Below are positions 50,948-59,928 of a stretch of DNA of 64,000 nt, one piece after another. The position numbers were made by a program, and so were the translations under genes. This DNA comes from UBA5189 sp035631615 (GTDB lineage: Bacteria > Chloroflexota > Limnocylindria > Limnocylindrales > CSP1-4). Positions within the stretch are counted from its first letter, which is position 1; each line of letters begins with the position of its first letter. The stretch covers positions 157,295 to 221,294 of the forward strand of contig DASQIK010000027.1 in the NCBI GenBank assembly GCA_035631615.1, in the 5' to 3' direction. The notes beneath the pieces were generated by a model. That model did not search any database and had not been told where the DNA came from. It saw nothing but the letters and a program-made list of their open reading frames with translations.

Positions 50948-52486
50948 CTAGCGACCCCGGCGCGGGTTGTGACGCCGTCCCGGGGCGGCGCCGGCGGCCG
51001 TGGCTGCGGCCGCGGTGGCGGCATCGGATGGCGGCGGCACCTCGGGCAGGACCGTCTGCGAGACCAGCCCCGACCGGATGATCCGCTGCAGCTCGGCGTC
51101 GATCGCCGGGTCGGTCTCGGGCGGCACGTAGGCCGCGAGCCTGCGGTCCACCTCGGCAACGGCACGGCCGTACGCGTCGAGCGCGCCGGCCTTCGTCCAG
51201 TTCTCGCGATTGTCGCGGTCGTAGACCTTGCCGGGCAGGTACAGCTCCGATGGCCAGTGCTGGGTCGTATGGTCGGCCATGATCAGGTGCTGCTCGTCGA
51301 TGACCTGATGGACGAGCGCGGCGGTCGGCAGGTCGTCGAGCGTCCGGATGTCACGAACGAACCGGAGCGCCTCGCCGCACAGCTCGTCGTCGAGCACGAG
51401 CTTCGGCAGGCTGAACACAAGGAGGAAGTCGAGCATCCCGGGGCCCGACACCGAGTTCACGCCCGCGAGGGCCGCCAGCAACGCGCTCCCGAACGTCTCC
51501 GCCCCTGCCTGCGCATCCACGACCTTCGCGTCGGAGAGGGCCATGTACGCCTGCGTCGGCAGCCCGAGCGACTTGGCGACCTCGACGTAGGCGACGTTGA
51601 GCTGCTGCGCCTCGATCGCCGCCATCGGCGAGCTGGCGATCTTCATGTGGAACGTGGCGGGCGCGCCGCCGAACAGCACCGGTGCCCCGGGCCGGATCAG
51701 CTGGGCCATCGTGATGCCGGCGAGCACGTCCACCGTGTGGAACACGGTCGCCCCGACCACGGTGACCGGCGCGATGAGGCCCATGAGCGTCACCGGCACG
51801 ATCTCGACCGCGACCCCCGCCTCCACGCAGTCGATCAGGTTCTGGCAGGAGTCCTCGCTGTACCGGAAGTTGCCCGTCGCGGTGATCGTGAAGATCGACA
51901 TCGGGCGAGCGCGCAGGTCGTCCCGGTCGCGCCGAAAGAGCGACATCATCTCGATCATCCGCTCGGTGCCGTGCTCGGTGAAGGCGCCCGACACGACCGG
52001 CCGCTTCGAGTTCGTGAGCGCGAGGTACAGCCGCCAGGCGTCGGAGACCTGCGCCTCGATATCGGCGTTGGTCGAGAACGCCGTCGCGAGATAGGCGATG
52101 TGCTCGAGCCCGTCGCCGATCCGGATGTACTCGACGAAGTCGGCGGTGTTGGCGAGGCGCGCCTCACCGGTGCGGTGATCGAGGATCTTCAGGCCGCTCG
52201 AACCGGGCACGAAGTGCACCCGGTCGCCACCGAGGTCCGAATGCGGGTTGCCGTCGCGGTCGTGCAGGACGAACGATGACGGCGCGCTGGCGATCGCCGC
52301 CTCGACGACGTCGCGCGGGAACAGGATCCGGGTGCCGGCGGCGTCCGCCGGCAGGCCGTGATCCAGGAGCCGCTGCCGCAGCGCCTTCCCCCGGATCTCC
52401 ATCCCGACCTCGCCGAGGAGGCGCTTCGCCTCTTCGACGATCGACGCGATCAGCTCCGGCTCGAGGACCTGCACTCGCGGGCGCAC
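50948..52486 (-). CDS. MttB-family (trimethylamine methyltransferase-like) protein, non-pyrrolysine
   Basis: This 512-residue TIM-barrel protein matches the MttB superfamily: VPGSSGLKILDHRTGEARL, RPVVSGAFTEHGTERMIEMM, GGAPATFHMKIASSPMAAIE. There is no in-frame amber codon, so it is of the non-pyrrolysine kind. Known members transfer methyl groups from quaternary amines such as glycine betaine to a corrinoid protein. No corrinoid protein lies nearby, so the substrate is open. A Pro/Ala/Arg-rich tail ends the protein. It is the last gene of the ctaAB-MBL run. Confidence 0.88.
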   Translation of the reverse strand: MRPRVQVLEPELIASIVEEAKRLLGEVGMEIRGKALRQRLLDHGLPADAAGTRILFPRDVVEAAIASAPSSFVLHDRDGNPHSDLGGDRVHFVPGSSGLKILDHRTGEARLANTADFVEYIRIGDGLEHIAYLATAFSTNADIEAQVSDAWRLYLALTNSKRPVVSGAFTEHGTERMIEMMSLFRRDRDDLRARPMSIFTITATGNFRYSEDSCQNLIDCVEAGVAVEIVPVTLMGLIAPVTVVGATVFHTVDVLAGITMAQLIRPGAPVLFGGAPATFHMKIASSPMAAIEAQQLNVAYVEVAKSLGLPTQAYMALSDAKVVDAQAGAETFGSALLAALAGVNSVSGPGMLDFLLVFSLPKLVLDDELCGEALRFVRDIRTLDDLPTAALVHQVIDEQHLIMADHTTQHWPSELYLPGKVYDRDNRENWTKAGALDAYGRAVAEVDRRLAAYVPPETDPAIDAELQRIIRSGLVSQTVLPEVPPPSDAATAAAATAAGAAPGRRHNPRRGR

Positions 52487-52496
52487 GGTCCGCGCC

Positions 52497-54125
52497 TCAG
52501 GACAGGGTCACGCGTTCCCGCCAGTGCGGGATGTGCACCTGGAAGCCGAGGGCGGTCACCTTGGGCGCGAGGGCGATCTGGGCGTCCGGATCGCCGTGCA
52601 CGAGGAAGACCGTCCTCGGATAGCCGGGCTGACCGGGCTCGCGCCCGGTGGCGAAGTTGCGCATCCAGTCCAGCAGCTCGGACTCGTCTGCGTGCGCCGA
52701 GAAGCCGCTGATCGACTTAATCCTGCACTTGACCTGCCGGACCTGGCCGTCGAGGCGGACCGTGGTTGCGCCCGCCTGGAGATGCGCGCCGAGCGTCCCG
52801 ACGCCCTGGTAGCCGACGAACAGGATCGTCGCCGACGGGTCGTCGATGAGGTTGCGCAGGTGCGACACGACGCGGCCGCCGGTCAGCATCCCGTTCGAGG
52901 CCACGATCATGTACGGCCGCGCCGAGGTCGCGATCGCCTTCGATTCGTCCGCCGAGCGCGTGATCGTCTGCTTCGGGTAATCGAGGGGCGTCCCGCCGGC
53001 GTCGAGGATCTTCCTGGTCTCCTCGTCGTAGAACTCCGGGTGGCGCCGGTAGATGTCCGAGGCGCGCGAGGCCATGGGCGAGTCGAGGAAGAGCGGCAGC
53101 AGCGGGATCTTCCCGGCGTCGATCAGCCGGTCCAGCTCCCAGACGATCTCCTGCGTCCGCCCGATCGCGAAGGACGGGATGAGCAGCACGCCGCCGGCGT
53201 CGTGCGTGGCACGAACCGCGTCGGCCAGCATCTGGACCGCCTCGGCCTCCGGCCCGTGCTCGCGGCCGCCGTAGGTGGACTCGCACAGCACGTAATCCGC
53301 GCCGGACATCGGCGTCGGGTCGCGCAGGATGGGCGTGTCCGGCCGGCCCAGGTCGCCGGAGAAGACGATCGTGGTCGTCGGACCGCCGTCGGCCTCCTGG
53401 ACCTCGAGGTGGATGATGGCCGATCCGAGGATGTGCCCCGCGTCCCGGAACGTCGCGCTGACGCCCGCGGCGACCTGGACGACCTCGCCGTACCTGACCG
53501 GCTTGAACATCGGCATGACGAGCTTCGCGTCGTCCTCGGTGTATAGGGGCGCGTCGAGAACCGCCTCCACGGCAGGCGGCTGGGCACGCAGCGTTGCCTC
53601 GGGATCGACGGTCGGAAGCTCGTCGGGGTCGGCCCTTGAGGACCCGAACGGCGCCGCGGTGGCCGGATCGATCGAGGTCGGGGGGTGGCCTTCATCCGCG
53701 GCGCGCTTTGCCTCCGCGAGCGCGGCCTCGTACTGGGCCTCCTCCGCGGCGCCCTCCTTGAGCGCGTCTGCGGGGTGCCGGCGCACGAACCGATCGTGGC
53801 GCTTCGCGAACTCCTGCTGGAGCCGGCCGCTGTCGAGCAGGACGATCTCGACGAGCTCGGCGGTGGCGCTGGTCAGGAAGATCGGGCCCTTGAAGCCGTC
53901 GCGGACGACGACCGGCAGCAGGCCACAGTGGTCGAGGTGAGCGTGCGTGACCAGGATCGCGTCGAGGGTGGTCGGGTCGACGCCGAGCGGCACGAAGTTG
54001 CGGATCGTCTCGTTCGGGCTGCCCTGGAACATGCCGCAGTCGATGAGGACCTTCGCGCGGCCGGTGGTCAGCAGGAATCGCGACCCGGTGACGGTGCTCG
54101 CGGCACCGAGGAAGGTCAGCTCCAT
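52497..54125 (-). CDS. Metallo-beta-lactamase/beta-CASP RNase-like hydrolase
   Basis: This 542-residue protein has the MBL core (LTFLGAASTVTGSRFLL, metal motif THAHLDHCG, RDAGHILGSA, FSGDLGRP) and the beta-CASP insert (VLLIPSFAIGRTQEIVWELD). It also has the C-terminal motif SISGFSAHADESELLDW. Such proteins are RNA 3'-processing-like endo/exonucleases. An extra segment of about 80 residues at 130-210 is Ala/Asp/Pro-rich and not part of the family core. Start ATG 54125 begins the MBL fold exactly. Confidence 0.9.
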   Translation of the reverse strand: MELTFLGAASTVTGSRFLLTTGRAKVLIDCGMFQGSPNETIRNFVPLGVDPTTLDAILVTHAHLDHCGLLPVVVRDGFKGPIFLTSATAELVEIVLLDSGRLQQEFAKRHDRFVRRHPADALKEGAAEEAQYEAALAEAKRAADEGHPPTSIDPATAAPFGSSRADPDELPTVDPEATLRAQPPAVEAVLDAPLYTEDDAKLVMPMFKPVRYGEVVQVAAGVSATFRDAGHILGSAIIHLEVQEADGGPTTTIVFSGDLGRPDTPILRDPTPMSGADYVLCESTYGGREHGPEAEAVQMLADAVRATHDAGGVLLIPSFAIGRTQEIVWELDRLIDAGKIPLLPLFLDSPMASRASDIYRRHPEFYDEETRKILDAGGTPLDYPKQTITRSADESKAIATSARPYMIVASNGMLTGGRVVSHLRNLIDDPSATILFVGYQGVGTLGAHLQAGATTVRLDGQVRQVKCRIKSISGFSAHADESELLDWMRNFATGREPGQPGYPRTVFLVHGDPDAQIALAPKVTALGFQVHIPHWRERVTLS

Positions 54126-54142
54126 GCGGTCACCGAGCGAGT

Positions 54143-56029
54143 CTAGACACGGACGACGGTGTCGAGCGCCACCGCGGCGAACAGGATCGTCAAATACGTG
54201 ATCGAGTAGCGGTACAGTCGGATCGCCTGTGCGGTCGATGCCTCGGGCGACGTCCCCTGGCGCCAGAGGACGTAGGCACGCCACAGGAACAGCACGCCGA
54301 GGATCACGGCGGCGATCGCGTAGATGGCGCCCATGCGCGCGACGACTGCGAACACGATCGTCAGCGCCACGAGCAGGATCGTGTACAGCCCGATCTGGCG
54401 GCTCGTCTCGGCGATGCCGCGCACGACGGGGAGCATCGGCACGCCGGCGGCCGCGTAGTCGCCTCGGATGCGGAGGGCCAGCGCCCAGAAGTGCGGCGGG
54501 GTCCAGTAGAAGACGATCAGGAACAGGAGCAGCGCCGGGAGCGCCACGTTGCCGGTCACTGCCGCCCAGCCGATGACCGGTGGCAACGCCCCCGCCGCGC
54601 CGCCGATGACGATGTTCGACGGCGTGCTGCGCTTGAGCATCACCGTGTAGACGATCACGTAGAAGCCGATCGCGAGCAGGGTGAGGAACGCTGCGAGCAG
54701 GTTCACGGTCCACGCCATCAGCCCGACCGAGATCGCGCCGAGCGCGATCCCGAAAACGACGGCGCGCTCCGGCGTCACGGCGCTCGCCGGCAGCGGTCGA
54801 CGCCGGGTGCGCACCATGAGCTGGTCGATGTCGCGCTCGAGATACTGGTTGATCGCGTTCGCCGAGCCCGCGGCGAGGGTTCCGCAGACGAGCGTCCAGA
54901 ACGTCAGCCGCGCCCAGTCGATGATGGGCATCCCGGGAACGTCACGGGTCGCGAGGACCATCGCGGGGACCGTCGTCACGAGCAGCAGCTCGATGATCCG
55001 TGGCTTCGTGAGGGCCACGTAGGCGCGAATCGATTCTCCAATCGTCTCGCGCGGGCCGGGCGAACCGGGCGTGCCCGGCGGCGCCGCGATCTCGCCCGCG
55101 TTCGCCGATGGAGCGGCGATTCTCGCCTCGTAATACGCCGCCGTGGCGAGGGCGACCGTGCCGCCCCAGACCAGCGCACCGAGCGCGACGTGGAGCGTCT
55201 GGGTCCACGGCGCGAGCTGGGTCAGCACCTGGAGCCCACCCACGGCCACCTGCACCGCGTACACGGCGAGGATCGCGAGCGAGAGCCGGGCGAGCCGCAC
55301 CTGCCGCGGTGACGCGGCACGAGCGCGCCACGCGACCCACGCCACCGCGGCCAGGATCACGAACACGATCGCCGCGACGTACCGATGGAGCTCGTGGGTC
55401 CCGTACAGGATCTCGACGTCGGCGCTGCCCGCGGCGGCCGGCAGGATCGAGCCGTTCATGAGCGGCCAGTCGGGGAAGACGAGGCCGGCGCCCTGCGCGG
55501 TGACATTCGACCCGAACAGCAGGAGCGCGAAGGTCGCCGCCGATGCGAACGCGGCGAGGAGCGTGAACCGCTGGCTCCCGCCGCCGTGGAGCCGCGCGGG
55601 GTAGGAGGCGCGCACCAGCAGGTAGACCAGCAGCCCGACCAGGGCCATCGCCGTGGCCAGGTGGGCCGTCACCGAGGCGCCCGAGTTGCCGAGCCGGACG
55701 GTCTCCTGCCCGAGGTACGCCTGGAACCCGACGAGCAGGAACGCGGCGATCGACGGCCACAGGATCGAGCGTCGGTCGCGATGGTCGAGCACGGCCAGCG
55801 CCGCCATGCCGAGGATGAGGAACCCGATGAGCGCCGCCACGGTCCGGTGGGTCCACTCGATCCATACGTGGTAGTCCGAGGCGAGGCTCGGGAGGAACTG
55901 GCCCGGGAAGCAGCCCGGCCAGGTGGGGCACGCCTCGCCGGAGTTCGTGGCGCGCACGGCGACGCCGATCACGACGAGCACGAACGCGGCGACGACGGTC
56001 GCGGCTGCGAGCCGCTGGAAACGGGTCAA
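54143..56029 (-). CDS. ctaA-ctaB: CtaA-CtaB fusion: heme A synthase and heme O synthase in one chain
   Basis: Residues 1-300 are CtaA/COX15: eight helices, the paired-Cys loop GEACPTWPGCFPGQFLP, and His-bearing EWTHRTVAALIGF, THELHRYVAAIVF and TLHVALGALVWG. After a Pro/Gly linker (about 305-330) the rest is CtaB, a UbiA-type prenyltransferase with NQYLERDIDQLMVRTRRRPL and the second Asp region around YWTPPHFWALALRIRGDY. The protein would farnesylate heme B and then oxidise heme O to heme A for cytochrome oxidase. It is divergent from a thioredoxin-like lipoprotein gene. Confidence 0.95.
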   Translation of the reverse strand: MTRFQRLAAATVVAAFVLVVIGVAVRATNSGEACPTWPGCFPGQFLPSLASDYHVWIEWTHRTVAALIGFLILGMAALAVLDHRDRRSILWPSIAAFLLVGFQAYLGQETVRLGNSGASVTAHLATAMALVGLLVYLLVRASYPARLHGGGSQRFTLLAAFASAATFALLLFGSNVTAQGAGLVFPDWPLMNGSILPAAAGSADVEILYGTHELHRYVAAIVFVILAAVAWVAWRARAASPRQVRLARLSLAILAVYAVQVAVGGLQVLTQLAPWTQTLHVALGALVWGGTVALATAAYYEARIAAPSANAGEIAAPPGTPGSPGPRETIGESIRAYVALTKPRIIELLLVTTVPAMVLATRDVPGMPIIDWARLTFWTLVCGTLAAGSANAINQYLERDIDQLMVRTRRRPLPASAVTPERAVVFGIALGAISVGLMAWTVNLLAAFLTLLAIGFYVIVYTVMLKRSTPSNIVIGGAAGALPPVIGWAAVTGNVALPALLLFLIVFYWTPPHFWALALRIRGDYAAAGVPMLPVVRGIAETSRQIGLYTILLVALTIVFAVVARMGAIYAIAAVILGVLFLWRAYVLWRQGTSPEASTAQAIRLYRYSITYLTILFAAVALDTVVRV

Positions 56030-56107
56030 CGATCCTCCGGGTGGCGCTCGCGGATTCTAGCCGCCCGAGCGGCGCCGTCATTCCCGGTCCACGGATACCC
56101 TGTCGGC

Positions 56108-57121
56108 ATGCGCCCGAGCACGAAGCCACGCTCCGGCACGCTCGCGGCGACCCTCGTCTCGATGGTGCTCGCTGCGGCGGCCTGCAGCCCGAATCAATCC
56201 CCACCGGCCAGTGGACCGGCGGGCTCGCCCGGCGCCTCCACGACCGCCGCCTGCCAGACGGCTCCGAGCGTCCCCGACGGCCTCGCCGGCTGGGCCGCCC
56301 CTGCCACCCCTCCTGCCGTGACGCCCATCATCATCGCGAGCCCCGGGGAGCTGGTCTGCGGCAGCAATCGGATCCTGTTCACGTTCATCGACGCCAACAG
56401 CAGGCCGCTGGGAGCTCCGAACCGGCCGGCCAGGGTCGCGTTCTTCGACCTTGCCCGCGACCCGAACACGCCGATCTCGACGCGCGACGGGACATTCGTC
56501 TGGGCGATCGAGAACGAGCGCGGCGACTACATCGTCAACCAGGCCTTCACCGAGGCCGGCCGGTACGGCGCCGAGTTCACGTTCTCGCCCGACGGCAGCT
56601 CCGCGACCCCGATCCGGCTCACGTTCGACGTGCAGCCGAGCTCGCCCGTCGTCAAGGTCGGGGACCACGCCCCCGCCTCCAGGACGCCGACGCTCGCCGA
56701 TGTCGGTGGCGACGTCACCCACATCTCCAGTGACGCCACGCCGGATCCGGCCTTCTACCAGACCTCCGTCGCCCAGGCCCTCGCGGCCCACCAGCCGTTC
56801 GTGCTCATCTTCGCGACCCCGAAGTTCTGCGTGAGCGCCCAGTGCGGGCCGACCCTCGACCGGATCAAGCCATACGTCACCAAGTACCCGACCGTGACCT
56901 TCATCAACGTCGAGCCGTACAAGCTCAAGCTCGTTGGCGGCGACCTCCAGGCCGACACCGACGCAAGCGGCCAGCTCCAGAGCGCCCCGGCGACCGACGA
57001 GTGGCACCTGCTCAGCGAGCCGAACGTATTCGTCGTCAACCGGGACGGCATCGTCACCGCCAACTTCGAGCTCATCTTCTCCGACGCCGAGCTGACCGCC
57101 GCCCTCGACGCCATCAAGTGA
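56108..57121 (+). CDS. Lipoprotein with thioredoxin-like domain
   Basis: This 337-residue protein has a lipobox (AAAACS, Cys about 26) and a low-complexity linker. A beta-rich region of about 130 residues follows, then a thioredoxin-like domain near 210-337: FVLIFATPKFCVSAQCGPTL with a C-x5-C pair, then VTFINVEPYK and EPNVFVVNRDGIVTANFELI. It may deliver copper or reduce thiols for cytochrome oxidase assembly, fitting its divergent neighbour ctaA-ctaB. Its stop overlaps the lepB start (GTGA). Confidence 0.83.
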   Translation: MRPSTKPRSGTLAATLVSMVLAAAACSPNQSPPASGPAGSPGASTTAACQTAPSVPDGLAGWAAPATPPAVTPIIIASPGELVCGSNRILFTFIDANSRPLGAPNRPARVAFFDLARDPNTPISTRDGTFVWAIENERGDYIVNQAFTEAGRYGAEFTFSPDGSSATPIRLTFDVQPSSPVVKVGDHAPASRTPTLADVGGDVTHISSDATPDPAFYQTSVAQALAAHQPFVLIFATPKFCVSAQCGPTLDRIKPYVTKYPTVTFINVEPYKLKLVGGDLQADTDASGQLQSAPATDEWHLLSEPNVFVVNRDGIVTANFELIFSDAELTAALDAIK

Positions 57122-57759
57122 CGTTCGAGATCACCCCGACGCCGGGCAACTCGGTCGGCCCGGCGCCCTCCCGGAGCAAGCGTGGCGCCCGCCTCGCCGT
57201 GGAGATCGTCGAGACGCTCGTCCTGACGGCGCTGATCTTCCTCGGCATCCAGACCTTCGTGGCGCAGCCGTTTCGGGTCGAGGGCGTGTCCATGGAGGCG
57301 ACCCTCGCGCCGGACGAGTACGTGCTCGTCGACAAGCTCACGCCGCGCTGGGCGCCGTACAAGCGGGGCGACGTCGTCGTCCTCGATCCGCCCGCGGCGT
57401 ACCAGCGTGGCGGCGGGACGCCGTTCATCAAGCGCGTGATCGGCGTCGGCGGCGACCACATCCAGCTCGTCAACGGGGTCGTCCTCGTCAACGGCGCGGC
57501 CCTCGACGAGCCCTACGTCTACGCCGACAACGGTGTCCGCCAGCCCACCGACCCGTTGAGCGGGCTCTCGGAGTGGGTGGTCCCGCAGGGCCAGCTGTTC
57601 GTCCTCGGCGACCACCGAGGCGACTCGTCCGATTCACGGGTGTTCGGGACGGTCGACGTCTCGAGCATCGTGGGGCGCGCCTGGCTCCGGTATTGGCCGG
57701 TCAACACCTTCGGGGCCCTGCCGGCGCCCACCTATTCGGCGGCCAGCGCCGCGCCGTAG
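57118..57759 (+). CDS. lepB: Signal peptidase I
   Basis: This 213-residue protein has one N-terminal transmembrane helix (VETLVLTALIFLGIQTFVAQ). The catalytic Ser is in FRVEGVSMEATLAPDEYVLV, the catalytic Lys in TPFIKRVIGVGGD, and box E is LFVLGDHRGDSSDSRVFG. It removes signal peptides from exported proteins. It starts with GTG overlapping the lipoprotein stop. A second S26 peptidase (sodX) in the window is specialised for Ni-SOD. Confidence 0.95.
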   Translation: MTFEITPTPGNSVGPAPSRSKRGARLAVEIVETLVLTALIFLGIQTFVAQPFRVEGVSMEATLAPDEYVLVDKLTPRWAPYKRGDVVVLDPPAAYQRGGGTPFIKRVIGVGGDHIQLVNGVVLVNGAALDEPYVYADNGVRQPTDPLSGLSEWVVPQGQLFVLGDHRGDSSDSRVFGTVDVSSIVGRAWLRYWPVNTFGALPAPTYSAASAAP

Positions 57760-57777
57760 CCCCGTTCCTGCGCCGCC

Positions 57778-58158
57778 TCAGGACGCGGCGGGGTTGGCGT
57801 CCTCCAGGCGGTAGACCGCCGGCGTTCCGTTGTCGAGGCGGTAGAACGCACGGATCGGCACGCTCGTCGCCTCGTGCGCGAGGAGATGGCTCGGCGAGAA
57901 CTGGGTCGGGTTCTCGAGGACGCCGACCTTGAGCGTGACCGTCGAGCCATCGGCGAGGCGCAGGTTGAACCCGTTGACCTTGCCGAGGCTTGGCGTATCG
58001 ACCGAGACCACGACGCCGACCAGCGGTGAATCCGGCAGCGTCCGACACGGGGTGGTGGTGGCACACGCCTGCCCTGGCAATGAGAGAGCGATTGCGCCAG
58101 CGACGAGCACCGCGAGGGCGGCAATCGGTCCCCACACGCCGATCCGCCGCCAGCTCAC
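57778..58158 (-). CDS. Membrane-anchored small protein of unknown function
   Basis: This 126-residue protein has one N-terminal helix (GPIAALAVLVAGAIALSLPG) and an exported domain of about 90 residues rich in beta strands. The GTG at 58158 overlaps the pyrE stop (GTGA), which decides the start over an ATG further upstream. It has two Cys residues just after the helix. No family recognised. Confidence 0.7.
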   Translation of the reverse strand: MSWRRIGVWGPIAALAVLVAGAIALSLPGQACATTTPCRTLPDSPLVGVVVSVDTPSLGKVNGFNLRLADGSTVTLKVGVLENPTQFSPSHLLAHEATSVPIRAFYRLDNGTPAVYRLEDANPAAS

Positions 58159-58844
58159 GCCTCGACGGCGTCCGCGGCGGCGGCGCCCGTGCTGCCAGGA
58201 GCGTGGATCGGCGCCCCCGCAGCGCACAGCGGGCACGTCGCGGCGCCCGGCTCATGCGTCGGCAGGTCGAGCACCCACAGCGCGCTCAGGGCGTAGCGCC
58301 GGCCGGTCGAGGGCGACTCGAGCGAGCGCAGCCCGCCCGATCGATCCACGAGGACGGCGCACTCGACGATCTCGCCGCCGAGCGCCTCGACGGCCGGGAT
58401 CATCGACAGGAGCGAGCCGCCGGTGGTGAGGATGTCGTCGACGAGGAGCACGCGCTCGCCGGGCGCGATCGTGAATCCGCGACGGAACTCGCGGCGTGGA
58501 TGCCCGCTGCCGTGGACCTCCTCGGCGAAGATCGCCCGGGTTCCAAGCTGGCGACCGGTCTCGAACGCGAGGATGACGCCGCCGGTCGTCGGGCCGGCGA
58601 CGAGGTCGACGATCTGCCGGTCATCTGCGCCCCGATACTGCCCCGCCCAGAAGCCGCACAGCTGGCTGGTCGCATCGGGATCGGACAGGACCGCGAACTT
58701 CTCGAGATAGGCGCCCGAATGCCGCCCGCTCTTCAGCAGGAAGTGCCCGTCGCGGAGCGCGCCGGAGCTCCGGAAGAGCGCCTCGGTGCGCTTGGCGATC
58801 GCGGCGCGCGCCGTCAGCACGGTGGCGTTCTTGATCGAGGTCAT
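58155..58844 (-). CDS. pyrE: Orotate phosphoribosyltransferase
   Basis: This 229-residue protein has FLLKSGRHSGAYLEKF near the start, VDLVAGPTTGGVILA, and the PRPP-binding motif ERVLLVDDILTTGGSLL. It joins orotate to PRPP to make OMP in de novo pyrimidine synthesis. A C-terminal extension of about 30 residues carries a CPLC pair, which is not part of the usual enzyme and might bind zinc. It lies downstream of pyrD with two DUF4349 genes in between. Confidence 0.94.
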   Translation of the reverse strand: MTSIKNATVLTARAAIAKRTEALFRSSGALRDGHFLLKSGRHSGAYLEKFAVLSDPDATSQLCGFWAGQYRGADDRQIVDLVAGPTTGGVILAFETGRQLGTRAIFAEEVHGSGHPRREFRRGFTIAPGERVLLVDDILTTGGSLLSMIPAVEALGGEIVECAVLVDRSGGLRSLESPSTGRRYALSALWVLDLPTHEPGAATCPLCAAGAPIHAPGSTGAAAADAVEA

Positions 58845-58881
58845 CGGCTCCGAGTGTATTCGGGGCCGATGGTTCGATCCG

Positions 58882-59847
58882 TCAGGAGGCCGGCTCCGCG
58901 GGGGCCGCTGGCGCAGCCGGGGTCGTCACCCGACGGATCCGTCGCGCGATCACGAACCCGATCCAGGCGATGATCCCGATCCCGAGCAGGATCGGCAGCC
59001 ACACGATCGCGAACCAGATGCCCGCGGTCGCGAGCGCCTGGAGCACGCCGACGAGGCTGGCCGAGGCCTGGTCGACCTGGCTCTTCGCATCGAACTGCTG
59101 CTGCGAGGTCAATACCGGATCCGGCTTGAGCGAGAACGTCACGGTGAGCGTCGAGTACGCCGCCTGTTCCTGGAGCCCGGACTGTTGGGCCTGCATCTCC
59201 TCGATCTGGCCGCGCACCGTCGTGAGCTGGTCCTGGACGGCAAGCACGTCCTTGATCGCGGTGGCGCGATTCATGATCGCCTGGAGCGCCTGCTCGGTTG
59301 CCTGGAGGTTCTTGATCCGGGCGCCGAGGTCGACGACCTGGCCCGTCACGTCTGCCGTCTTCGACTGCTCGCCGAGGACCCTCGTGGCGATGCCGCGGAG
59401 CCCGGTCAGCGCCTCATCCCAGCGCGCCGCGGGGATCCGGAAGGTGACGGAGGCCTGGGCGGTGTCGCCGTCGCCGGATCGGTCGGACCCGCTGACGTAA
59501 CCCCCGAGCGCGTCGACCTGGTGGGTCGCGTTCGCCAGCCCCGCATCGATGTCCGTCACCTGGAGCACGAGCGTGCCGGTCTTGATGATCAGCAGGTCCT
59601 GGCCCGGCGCATACAGGTTGGCCGGAGTGCCGTTGGCGCCGTCGCCCGCGCCGCCGGTCGAGCTGCCGTTTCCCGAGGTGTCGCCGCCGAATCCCGCGGG
59701 CGCGGCCGTCGCGGCAGGCGCGGCCGCCGGAACGCCGGCAGGGCCGCTGGTCGCAGCACTTCCGGCGCACGCGGCGAGCACCGCCGCCAATCCGATGCAG
59801 CCCAGGAGGGCCGTTCCACGCCGGCGCGAGATAGCCGTCGACAGCAT
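58882..59847 (-). CDS. DUF4349 lipoprotein, copy 2
   Basis: This 321-residue protein has a lipobox (VLAAC, Cys about 27) and a Gly/Ala/Thr linker. The DUF4349 domain follows (LLIIKTGTLVLQVTDIDAGL, GGYVSGSD, VTFRIPAARWDEAL, then the coiled coil around LGARIKNLQATEQALQAIMN). One transmembrane helix (about 275-300) and a short basic cytoplasmic tail end it. It is anchored at both ends. It is a clear paralogue of the gene directly upstream. Confidence 0.88.
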   Translation of the reverse strand: MLSTAISRRRGTALLGCIGLAAVLAACAGSAATSGPAGVPAAAPAATAAPAGFGGDTSGNGSSTGGAGDGANGTPANLYAPGQDLLIIKTGTLVLQVTDIDAGLANATHQVDALGGYVSGSDRSGDGDTAQASVTFRIPAARWDEALTGLRGIATRVLGEQSKTADVTGQVVDLGARIKNLQATEQALQAIMNRATAIKDVLAVQDQLTTVRGQIEEMQAQQSGLQEQAAYSTLTVTFSLKPDPVLTSQQQFDAKSQVDQASASLVGVLQALATAGIWFAIVWLPILLGIGIIAWIGFVIARRIRRVTTPAAPAAPAEPAS

Positions 59848-59928
59848 TGCGCTGCTCCTCTCGTCGTGTCGGTCGCGCGCAGGCGACCGGCGCGCCGACG
59901 ACGACGCAGATGCCGGGATGGTTCCCGG

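Noticed and set aside
50948..52486. Pyrrolysine-containing trimethylamine methyltransferase
   Set aside because: The frame has no in-frame TAG, so it belongs to the non-pyrrolysine part of the family.
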